A stretch of 29,203 bases of DNA from Anaerolineaceae bacterium. Its GTDB lineage: Bacteria; Chloroflexota; Anaerolineae; JAAYZQ01. Below, piece by piece: positions 21,953 to 29,203 of this stretch. The DNA lies in contig JAAYZQ010000217.1 in assembly GCA_012514775.1 (NCBI GenBank), positions 1 to 29,203 of the forward strand, read 5' to 3'. The translations under genes and the position numbers were made by a program. Position 1 is the first letter of the stretch. Every line of letters starts with the position of its first letter. Below the pieces are notes generated by a model, which had not been told where the DNA came from, ran no database searches, and worked only from the letters and a program-made list of their open reading frames with translations.

Positions 21953-24341
21953 AACCCATCATAGAAGAGCAGGGCTCGCCAGGAGCCTGCTCCTGGCCTT
22001 TCTGCCCGTCCTCCTCGGCCTGATCCTCGTCGCCGGAGTGGCGGGCGGCGTGGCCAGCCTCCAGGTGGGCGAGGCGCGCGCCCTGGAGCAACTGACCCTG
22101 GTGGCCGCCCTCAAGCAGGACGAGATTGTGCACTGGCTGGGAGAGCGCGAGCGGGACCTCGCCGTCCTGGCCAGCGAGCCAGAGTTGCAGGCCCATGCTG
22201 CCCGCCTCCTCGATCCCGCCTCCGAGGCTGGCGATCGGTTGGCTGCCTACTCGGGCCTTGGCATCCGCCTCAACAGCTTTCTGGAAAAAAAGCTCTCGTT
22301 CGCCGAGCTGTTTTTGCTCAGCGCGAGCGATGCCCGGACCGTTGTCTCGACCGACGTCCTGGAGGAGGGCCTCACACATCCCGGCGCCGGCTACTTTCGC
22401 GAGGGGCTCGAAGGTCCCTACCTGGGGACGCCCGAGTTCGATCCTCGCCTCAACGTGCCCACCATCCTCGTCGCGCGGCCCCTCACCGGCCCCGGAGGCG
22501 AGCTGCTGGGCGTCCTGGCCGGTCGGGTTAACCTCGCCGACCTCAGCGTTCTCATGCTCCAGTGGGAGGGCCTGGGCGAAACCGGCGAGACGTACCTGGT
22601 GGATACAAGCTTGAGGGCCGTGACGCGACCGCGCTTTGGCACCGCGGGCCAGCAGGTTGCCAGCGATGGTGTGCGCCACGCCGTGGTGGAGCAGACGTCG
22701 GGTTCCGCCCGCTATGCCAGCTATCGCCAGGTGGAAGTCTTTGGCATCTATCGCTGGATTCCCGAGCTGCAGGTGGGCCTCCTCGCCGAAAAGAGCGTTC
22801 AGGAAGCCCTCGCTTCCAGGACGGGCGTGCTGCTGGCCCTGGCGGCCGTGAGCCTCCTGGGCGCCGGCCTGGGCACGGTGGTCGCCGTCCGCGCCAGCCG
22901 CCGCATCAGCCGGCCCCTGACGCACCTCACGGAAGTTGCCCTCGACATGGCCGCGGGCGACCTGAGCCAGCGCTCCAACTTGCGGCGGCGGGACGAGATC
23001 GGCGCCCTGAGCAACGCCTTTGACGCCATGGCCGGGCAGTTGCAGGACCTCATCGGCACGCTGGAGGATCGGGTGGCGGAGCGCACCCGCGCCCTGGAGC
23101 GCCGCGCCATCCAGCTCGCCACCGCCGCGGACGTCGGGCGGGCCGCGGCCTCCATCCTGGAGCTGGACACCCTGTGCCGCGAGGTCGTGGCCCTCGTGCG
23201 CGAGCGGTTCGACTATTACTATGCCGGCCTCTTTCTCCTGGACCAGGCGGGCGAATATGCGGTCCTCCAGGCGGGCACCGGCGAGGCGGGCCGGGCCATG
23301 CAAGCCCGCGGCCACAAGCTCCAGGTGGGCGGGGTCTCCATGGTCGGCTCTGCCTGCGAGCAGCGCCAGGCGCGCATCGCCCGCAACATTCCCGGCCGCA
23401 AGGACGAGAGCGAGGTGAGCGAGGAAGACGAGGATCTCCTTCGCTTCGACAATCCCCTGCTGCCCGACACCCGTTCGGAGGCGGCCCTGCCCCTCATCGT
23501 CGGCGATCGCCTGCTGGGGGCCCTGGACGTCCAGTCCAGGCGCCCCTTTGACCTGGGCGAGGAAGAGATCGTCATCCTGAGGCTCGTCGCCGACCTGGTG
23601 GCCGTGGCCGTGGACAATGCCCGCAAATTCTCGGAGGAGGCCGCCCTCCTCGAGGCCACCAGCCCCCTGTACCGGGCCAGCCGCCGCCTGGCCACGGCCC
23701 TGACCGTGGACGAGATCGTCGGGGACATCCTCGCCTCCGTATCCGAGACCGAGGCCGACGGCTGCGCCGTGGCCCGGCTTTACGCTCCCCACGGCGGGCA
23801 GGTGGAAGCTGCCGCCTTCCTGGGGGTATGGGACCGGCGGGGAGAGCCGCCCTTCCCGACGGGGGAATCCATTCCGGTGGGCCAGTTGCCCCTTCCCGTG
23901 GGCCTGGTGACCACGTTCTGGGCGGTGGACGACGTGACGGCGGATCCTGGCCTGACGCCCGCGGTACAGAACTATTCGGAACGCTTTGGGAGCCGTGCCC
24001 TGGTCAACGTTCCCCTACGGGCGGGGGGGCAGATCGCCGGCTTTGTCCTAATCTCGCGCTACGCGCCGGGTCCGTTTTCGGCCGTTTCTCTCAGGCTGTA
24101 CGAGACCGTGGTTGAGCAGGCGGCCGTCGCCCTGGAGCGCGCGCGCCTGCTGGAAGAGACGCAGCGCCAGGCCTGGCGCGAGCATGCCGTGCGAGACATC
24201 GCCGACAAGATCACCCTGTCCCTGGACCTGGATACCGTCCTCGAGACGACGTTGGAAGAGGTGGGCCGCCTGGTTGGTGCCAGCGGGGGTTACGTGGAGC
24301 TGGGAGCATCCGAAGACGCGCCCAACGGTCACGAGCTGTAG
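21933..24341 (+). CDS. Cache-HAMP-GAF-GAF membrane sensor without output domain
   Basis: The protein has 802 aa if it starts at TTG 21933, which has GAGGAGGG at ideal spacing and lies in the last 20 nt of the binding-protein gene. The first span is about 14-42, then a dCache-like extracellular domain about 45-290 (GETGETYLVD, FGIYRWIPELQVGLLAE), second span about 299-322, HAMP about 322-386 (RRISRPLTHL, RRRDEIGALSNAF), coiled coil, GAF1 about 406-566 and GAF2 about 586-733. It ends after a short GAF-like stub (about 748-802, DKITLSLDLDTVLETTLEEVGRLV in outline). No kinase, cyclase, GGDEF, EAL or methyl-accepting domain is present. It probably works in a complex with the kinase, but that is inferred. 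Confidence 0.85.
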   Translation: MSSLSPETHHRRAGLARSLLLAFLPVLLGLILVAGVAGGVASLQVGEARALEQLTLVAALKQDEIVHWLGERERDLAVLASEPELQAHAARLLDPASEAGDRLAAYSGLGIRLNSFLEKKLSFAELFLLSASDARTVVSTDVLEEGLTHPGAGYFREGLEGPYLGTPEFDPRLNVPTILVARPLTGPGGELLGVLAGRVNLADLSVLMLQWEGLGETGETYLVDTSLRAVTRPRFGTAGQQVASDGVRHAVVEQTSGSARYASYRQVEVFGIYRWIPELQVGLLAEKSVQEALASRTGVLLALAAVSLLGAGLGTVVAVRASRRISRPLTHLTEVALDMAAGDLSQRSNLRRRDEIGALSNAFDAMAGQLQDLIGTLEDRVAERTRALERRAIQLATAADVGRAAASILELDTLCREVVALVRERFDYYYAGLFLLDQAGEYAVLQAGTGEAGRAMQARGHKLQVGGVSMVGSACEQRQARIARNIPGRKDESEVSEEDEDLLRFDNPLLPDTRSEAALPLIVGDRLLGALDVQSRRPFDLGEEEIVILRLVADLVAVAVDNARKFSEEAALLEATSPLYRASRRLATALTVDEIVGDILASVSETEADGCAVARLYAPHGGQVEAAAFLGVWDRRGEPPFPTGESIPVGQLPLPVGLVTTFWAVDDVTADPGLTPAVQNYSERFGSRALVNVPLRAGGQIAGFVLISRYAPGPFSAVSLRLYETVVEQAAVALERARLLEETQRQAWREHAVRDIADKITLSLDLDTVLETTLEEVGRLVGASGGYVELGASEDAPNGHEL

Positions 24342-24361
24342 GACGGGCTGTTAGCCCGTCC
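24341..24361. repeat. REP-like hairpin directly after the sensor stop codon
   Basis: GGACGGGCT and AGCCCGTCC form a perfect 9-bp stem with a GTT loop. It begins on the last base of the TAG stop. No T run follows, so it is more likely an extragenic palindrome or RNA-stability element than a terminator. It differs in sequence from the pair at 7511-7589. Confidence 0.65.
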
Positions 24362-24400
24362 CGGCCGGTTACAAGATTGCGCATACCGGGAGAGAAAAAG

Positions 24401-26302
24401 GTGTCAGACGGCCAAGAGAGCAACTCCCTGCCCTGGTGGGTGGGGCAGGAGCAGCAGGGCGAGCAAGATCTGCGGCGGCGGGCGTTGGACGTGGTCCTGG
24501 CCATCGTCCTGGCCGCCGGTACCGTGGTCATCGCCGCCAGCCTGTTCCGGGAGCCCGGCGACCCTGTTTCGGGGTCCCCGTCCCGGTCCGCCTGGACAGA
24601 GACGGTGCCCGTCCTCGCGGCTTATCTCCTGATCCTGGCCCTCATCGTCCTGCGCCGCCTCGACTTTCGCCTGCGGGCTGCCGGCCTGCTCCTCCTCGGT
24701 TATGGGGCCGGCATCTATTTCCTGGCTACCCAGGGGCTCGTGGGGAGCGGAACGCTTGTGCTCCTCACCCTGCCTGCCCTCGGCCTCTTGTTCCTTGGCG
24801 GGCGCGCCGGGACCGTCATGGCCGGCATCAGCCTGTTCCTCTATGCGGCCTTTGCCTTGCTGGCGGCCGGAGGTTGGTTGGCCGCCTGGCACACGGCCGG
24901 CGGCGGTGACCCGAGCCTGGGACGCTGGGTGGGCCACGGCCTATTGTTCCTGATGCTTCTCTGTATCCTGGTGGGCTTGCAGGCCTTTCTGGGCCGGGCG
25001 CAGGCCCGGGCGCTGGCCCTGGAGCGCCAGAAAGCTGAGGCCCTCGCCGTCGCCAACCGGGAGTTGGAACAGGGCGGGCAGCAGCTCGACCGGAGGGTGC
25101 GCCTGCTGGAGGCAACGGTGACGATTACCCGCGACCTGGCCGCCTGCCGCGACGCCCAGGAGCTCCTGGAGCGTGCCGTGGCACTCGCCGTGGAGCGCCT
25201 CGATTTCGACGGCGCGGCCGTCTACCTGGTAGACGACGGGCAGGGGGGGGCCACCGGCGCCGGGCCGGGTGAGGCCGGATCGCCCCCCGCCACCGGCGGG
25301 CGGCAGGTTTGGCTGGCCGCCAGCCACGGCACCGCGGGCTCCGCGCCCACCGGCGGCGTGCAGGGCAAGGGTGGGCCGGCCCGGGTGCCGGCCGTCGTAG
25401 GCCATGCCCTGGCGCGGAAAAGACTGGCCGTCGACGCTACGCCGGCGGGCGGGCCACCCGGCTACGACCTGGCAATTCCCCTCGTCCCGGAACCGGCGGG
25501 TGCCCTGTCCGCGGAGACGGGGGCCCGGGTCGTGGAACCCGAGGGCCGGGCGTCCGGCCGCATCACCGGCGTCTTGCTCCTCCATTCCCCGGCGGCCCGC
25601 CAGGCCGGGGAGCAGGCGTTCCCTGCTGCCCTCAACCTGGCCCACCTGGTGCCGATTGTGCAGGCCGTGGCCGGCCAACTGGCCGCTTCCCTGGAGCACC
25701 TTCGACTCCTGTCCGAGACCAGCTCAAGCCTGCGCGAGCTGGAGGCACGCTATCGCCATTACGCCGGCGAGGCGTGGCAGGCGCCGGGCGGCCCGGCCGG
25801 CGAGCAGCAGCCGGCCCGGAGCTGGCAGGCACCGGGTGCCCCGGCCGGCGAGCAGGGGAGCGTGGACTGGGAGCCCATCTTTGCCGAGGCCCGCGCCACG
25901 GGCGAGCCCGTCGTGCACCTGGACGGAGAGCAGGGTGCATATCTCGTCGCCGTCCCCGTCAAGCTGCGCGATGTGCCCATCGGTGCCATCGGCTTTCACC
26001 GGGACGCGGCGGCGGGCCCCTGGCTGCCGGAGCAGGTCGCCTCGGTGCAGGCGGTGGCCGAGCGGGTGGCCCTCGCCGCCGAGAACCTGCGCCTCCTCGG
26101 CGCCACGCAGCGCCGTGCCGCCTACGACCGCCTGCTGGCCGAAGTGACGGCCCGCATGCGCCAGTCCCTGGACGTTGACACTTTGCTCCAGGCCGGCGTG
26201 CGAGAGATGCGACAGGCCCTGGGCATCCCGGAGGTCGAGCTCTGGCTCGACTTGCCCGATGCGCGTGTCCCGGCGGAACGAGAAGGCGAGGTGGAAGGAT
26301 GA
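24401..26302 (+). CDS. Six-span membrane GAF sensor without output domain
   Basis: The protein has 633 aa from GTG at 24401, preceded by GGGAGAG; a TTG eight codons upstream (24377) is the alternative. Six hydrophobic spans lie within about 27-196 (DVVLAIVLAAGTVVIAASLF, VPVLAAYLLILALIVL, and four more). A coiled coil about 197-240 (LALERQKAEALAVANRELEQ) leads to GAF1 about 245-430, a Gly/Pro/Ala-rich linker carrying a duplicated 11-residue motif, and a second, shorter GAF-like region about 484-563. The C-terminus is the GAF-like stub RLLAEVTARMRQSLDVDTLL in outline. There is no HAMP and no catalytic output. The GAF domains are loosely packed with low-complexity Gly-rich insertions. The stop overlaps the next ATG (ATGA), so translation of the two is coupled. 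Confidence 0.8.
   Translation: MSDGQESNSLPWWVGQEQQGEQDLRRRALDVVLAIVLAAGTVVIAASLFREPGDPVSGSPSRSAWTETVPVLAAYLLILALIVLRRLDFRLRAAGLLLLGYGAGIYFLATQGLVGSGTLVLLTLPALGLLFLGGRAGTVMAGISLFLYAAFALLAAGGWLAAWHTAGGGDPSLGRWVGHGLLFLMLLCILVGLQAFLGRAQARALALERQKAEALAVANRELEQGGQQLDRRVRLLEATVTITRDLAACRDAQELLERAVALAVERLDFDGAAVYLVDDGQGGATGAGPGEAGSPPATGGRQVWLAASHGTAGSAPTGGVQGKGGPARVPAVVGHALARKRLAVDATPAGGPPGYDLAIPLVPEPAGALSAETGARVVEPEGRASGRITGVLLLHSPAARQAGEQAFPAALNLAHLVPIVQAVAGQLAASLEHLRLLSETSSSLRELEARYRHYAGEAWQAPGGPAGEQQPARSWQAPGAPAGEQGSVDWEPIFAEARATGEPVVHLDGEQGAYLVAVPVKLRDVPIGAIGFHRDAAAGPWLPEQVASVQAVAERVALAAENLRLLGATQRRAAYDRLLAEVTARMRQSLDVDTLLQAGVREMRQALGIPEVELWLDLPDARVPAEREGEVEG
25775..25855 (+). repeat. Duplicated 33-bp in-frame segment
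   Basis: Two near-identical 33-bp copies at 25775-25807 and 25823-25855 encode WQAPGGPAGEQ and WQAPGAPAGEQ, in frame, at 48-bp spacing. They lie in the linker between the two GAF regions of the six-span sensor and look like a recent slippage or duplication event. Confidence 0.75.
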
Positions 26303-29203
26303 CCATGCCCGCGGACCCCCGTGCTTTCTCGCCGAATCCCGAGAAGCATTCCGCCGAACCGGGAGGCACGCCCGGCATGGGACCGGAAGCTGTGCGCGAG
26401 CGCCAGGCTACCCTGCGCTGGCTGTTGGTCTTTGGCATGACGGGCGCCTGCCTGACTGCCGCCTTCAACCTGTTCTTCTTTGTCTCCATTGGCGCCTGGC
26501 AGTTCCTGGCCGTCGCCGGGGGGCTGGCCCTGGCCCTGGCCTGTCTCGTGGTGGCCGCCATACATCGGCGACGGGAGAGGCTCGACGCCGCCGGTGCCTG
26601 GGTGCTGGCGGCCGCGGCGGTGGCCTTTGCCTCCGCCGAGCTCTTTCACCAGGGCGTCACTCTCTACCTGGCTCCCGGCGCCGCCCTGCTGCTCCTCGTC
26701 GCCGGCATCTTGCTCCTGCCGCGGCGGTTCCCGCAGGTGGCGCTCCTGACGGCCGCCTACGTGGGCTATGCCTGGTTCGTCAATCAAATGGAGGCATGGC
26801 TGCCCTTCCAGCGCTACGACATGCAGCAACTGGGTGACAGCGGCGACGTCTTTGCTGTGTTCATCGTCGCCTTTTTGCTCGTGGGCGTCGCTGCGGGCAT
26901 CGTCCGAAGCTACCGGCGCATCGTCGCCATCCGCACGCGCCTGGCCGTCAGCTTTGTGCTGGTCGAGATGCTGACCGCGGTCATCATCCTCGTCGCGGCC
27001 ATTGCCATCGTCTATCAGAACGGGCGAGAGCTGGTCGTCAACCAGCTCGATTCCGTCGCCAGGATCAAAGAGGTCGAAATCGGGCGTTGGGTTCGCGGCC
27101 TGGAAGAAGACCTTGACCTGGTGTTGCAGGAAAGCCAGCTCACGCCTCGCATCCTGGTGCTGCTGCAAGACCCGGAGACGAGCGAGGCCCAGCAGTATTT
27201 CACCCTCACCTATCTCGACCAGATGGTGGCGCGCTCGGAGCGGCTGGAGTCGCTTCTTCTGTTGGATGCGAGAGGCAGGGTGGTCCTTTCGACCCGGCCC
27301 GAAGACCAGGGACTGAACCAGGTTACCGAGCTTTACTTCCAGGGCGGCCTGGACGACTTTTACCTGCAACCACCCATCTACAGGGAAGCGCCGGCCTGGC
27401 AGGCCGGGGCAGGGGACGAAGGCGAGGTCGTGATCATGGCCGCCCGCCCGGTGGTTGACCTCGAGGGCAACGTAGTGGGCGTGTTGGCCGGCAGGGTGCG
27501 GACCGCCTCGCTGACCGAGATGCTGGGCCGGCAGGCGTGGATCGGCGAGACCGGCGAGATCTACCTGGTCGACGGCAACGGCGTCCTGTTGACCGGTCTG
27601 CGCTTCACGCCCGTCGCTTCGGCCGGAGGCCCGGAACAAAGGGAGCATTTCGTTGTCGACACCGAGGCGGCGCGGCTAGCCCTGGCCCGGCGGGGGGGCG
27701 GTTCTATCCTGTACGCCGACTACCGGGGCGAGATGGCCCTGGGTGCTTACCGCTGGCTGCCCGCCCTGCAGGCCGGCATGGTCGCCAAGCAAGACAGGCA
27801 GGAAGCCTTTGGCTTTGGCGTCGGGTTGATCCTGGTCATCGGCCTGGCGGGGCTCATCGCCGTCCTCCTGGCCATCGGCATTTCGCTCGTGGTCACGAGG
27901 ACCATCACCGGGCCGCTGGCCCAGTTGACCGCTCGCTCCAGCCGCATCGCCTCCGGCGATCTGGGCCTGGCCCTCGACGCCCAAGGATCTCCGGATTGGC
28001 TGTCGCGCCGGGACGAGATCGCCACCCTGGCCCGGGCGTTCAACAGCATGAGCAGCCAGGTGCGGGACCTCATCGGGACGCTCGAGGCGCGCGTCGCAGA
28101 GCGCACCCGCGAGCTGGAACGCCGCAGTACCTACCTGGAGGCGTCGGCCGAGGTGGGCCGGGCGGCGAGCTCGATCCTGAACCCCGACGAGCTTGTGCGC
28201 GAGGTGGTGGGCCTCATCGGCCAGGAGTTCGACCTGGACTCCACGGAGGTCTATCTCCTCGACGAGCACAGCGAGTGGATCGTTCTCCATGCCACGGCCG
28301 GACCCGGAGGCCAGGCGCTGCCCAGCAGGGACCTGCGCCTGCGGGTGGGCGAGGGTACGGTGGGCCGGGCCATCCTCGACGCCCGCTGGGAGGTGAGCCG
28401 GCAGGCAGAGCCGGGCGCGCCCGGCCCCGATGACCTGGAGGAGGCCGAAGAGCAGCAGCCGGGCAGCCTGGCGGGAGAGGGACAGCAGGACGCCGGGCCC
28501 GAGCAGCCCCTGGAGGCTGCCCTTCCGCTCCGTTCCCGGGGCCAGGTCCTGGGGGCCATCGTCGTGCGTGCGGGCGGCCCGCAGGCGCTGGACGACGACA
28601 CGCTGGTCGTCCTCCAGGCGATGGCCGACCAGGTGGCCGTGGCGCTGGACAACGCGCGGCTCTACGTGGCCAGCCAGCGCGCGGCGGAGGCCGAGCGGCG
28701 CGCCCATGGCGAGATCGACCGCCAGGCGTGGGCGGCCATGATCCGCGCGCGGCCGGTGCGGGGCTACCGCTGCGACGCGGGGGGCGTGCTCTCCCTGGCG
28801 GAAGGCCCGGCGCCGGGCTCGCCCCTCCGGGTACAGGTTGAGGACGATCGCGGCGGTCGCACGGCGTCCGTCCCGCTCCTCCTCCGCGAAGAGCCCATCG
28901 GCCTGTTGCGCTTTCACAAGGCCGGTAGCGACGCGCACTGGACCGAGGACGAGCTCAACCTGCTGGCCAGGCTGGCGGAGGAGCTGGTCCAGGCGCTGGA
29001 GAGCGTGCGGCTTTACCAGGACGTGCAGCGCGGTGCGGCACGAGACCGGCTGATCGCCGGCGTTACCGGGCGCATGCGCGAGTCGCTACAGGTGGATTCC
29101 GTCCTCCAGTCGGCCGTGCAAGAGATGCGCCGGGCGCTCTCTCTTTCCGAAGTGGAGGTGCGCATCGGCAAGGCTCCCATGCCCGGGGGCGAGGGCCAGC
29201 ATG
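26299..29203 (+). CDS. Multi-span cache-HAMP-GAF sensor (3' end beyond window)
   Basis: At least 968 codons are open to the window edge. The ATG overlaps the preceding TGA (ATGA), preceded by GGTGGAAGG. About seven hydrophobic spans lie in residues 38-240, the last (about 215-240) starting an extracellular dCache-like domain about 241-505 that includes WIGETGEIYLVDGNG and LGAYRWLPALQAGMVAK. An eighth span is at about 508-532, followed by HAMP about 533-590 (SRRDEIATLARAFNSM), coiled coil, GAF1 about 617-788 with an acidic Glu/Gln-rich insertion, a second GAF-like region about 808-900 and the GAF stub from about 915 (GRMRESLQVDSVLQSAV). It thus looks like the membrane part of the preceding sensor joined to the cache-HAMP-GAF plan of the sensor at 21933. 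By analogy with those two, the end is probably near; an output domain past the edge cannot be excluded. Confidence 0.85.
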   Translation, partial: MTMPADPRAFSPNPEKHSAEPGGTPGMGPEAVRERQATLRWLLVFGMTGACLTAAFNLFFFVSIGAWQFLAVAGGLALALACLVVAAIHRRRERLDAAGAWVLAAAAVAFASAELFHQGVTLYLAPGAALLLLVAGILLLPRRFPQVALLTAAYVGYAWFVNQMEAWLPFQRYDMQQLGDSGDVFAVFIVAFLLVGVAAGIVRSYRRIVAIRTRLAVSFVLVEMLTAVIILVAAIAIVYQNGRELVVNQLDSVARIKEVEIGRWVRGLEEDLDLVLQESQLTPRILVLLQDPETSEAQQYFTLTYLDQMVARSERLESLLLLDARGRVVLSTRPEDQGLNQVTELYFQGGLDDFYLQPPIYREAPAWQAGAGDEGEVVIMAARPVVDLEGNVVGVLAGRVRTASLTEMLGRQAWIGETGEIYLVDGNGVLLTGLRFTPVASAGGPEQREHFVVDTEAARLALARRGGGSILYADYRGEMALGAYRWLPALQAGMVAKQDRQEAFGFGVGLILVIGLAGLIAVLLAIGISLVVTRTITGPLAQLTARSSRIASGDLGLALDAQGSPDWLSRRDEIATLARAFNSMSSQVRDLIGTLEARVAERTRELERRSTYLEASAEVGRAASSILNPDELVREVVGLIGQEFDLDSTEVYLLDEHSEWIVLHATAGPGGQALPSRDLRLRVGEGTVGRAILDARWEVSRQAEPGAPGPDDLEEAEEQQPGSLAGEGQQDAGPEQPLEAALPLRSRGQVLGAIVVRAGGPQALDDDTLVVLQAMADQVAVALDNARLYVASQRAAEAERRAHGEIDRQAWAAMIRARPVRGYRCDAGGVLSLAEGPAPGSPLRVQVEDDRGGRTASVPLLLREEPIGLLRFHKAGSDAHWTEDELNLLARLAEELVQALESVRLYQDVQRGAARDRLIAGVTGRMRESLQVDSVLQSAVQEMRRALSLSEVEVRIGKAPMPGGEGQH

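Noticed and set aside
29201..29203. ATG at the extreme end as the start of another gene
   Set aside because: Only three bases are visible; nothing can be supported.

Overview
This window reads as chromosomal DNA from an uncultured Chloroflexota bacterium, most likely of the Anaerolineae. That assignment is an inference from three things: high GC content throughout; secreted or membrane proteins built from PEGA, CARDB, DUF5107, FHA and PD40 modules; and several large cache-HAMP-GAF sensors. No RNA gene, transposase, integrase or CRISPR array was seen.

Layout. (1) 1-1560, + strand: a secreted cupredoxin-like/SUMF1-domain protein followed by a hairpin. (2) 1330-2282: about 950 bp without a convincing gene, lower in GC, with two large imperfect inverted repeats. 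(3) 2209-4924, + strand: an isolated Prim-Pol/DUF3987 replication-type protein with its own promoter and a hairpin terminator. (4) 5032-7488, - strand: a tightly overlapped trio of RmlD-like reductase, family 2 glycosyltransferase and DUF554 membrane protein. A duplicated 30-bp hairpin repeat lies just upstream of it. (5) 7602-16954, - strand: an S9 peptidase, a NatA-type ABC ATPase and three cell-surface proteins (FHA/Ig/CARDB; PEGA/CARDB/DUF5107 lipoprotein; TPR/PD40). An internal promoter before the lipoprotein probably gives a leaderless message. (6) 17106-29203, + strand: a seven-gene signalling operon that runs off the window. It encodes two stand-alone receivers, a cache-HAMP-GAF histidine kinase with a degenerate catalytic domain, a branched-chain-amino-acid-type binding lipoprotein without a permease, and three large membrane GAF sensors with no recognisable output domain.

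The signalling operon is the most unusual element. Near-consensus promoters lie back to back between the S9 gene and the first receiver gene. Several junctions overlap (ATGA, or a TTG start inside the preceding gene), which suggests translational coupling and equal expression. Three of the proteins share a cache C-terminal motif. The three kinase-less sensors all end in the same roughly 40-residue GAF-like stub. My reading is that the binding protein, the cache sensors and the kinase form one multi-input sensory complex feeding the two receivers. That is an inference and nothing in the sequence proves it. The second item worth attention is the orphan Prim-Pol gene between lower-GC, hairpin-rich flanks.
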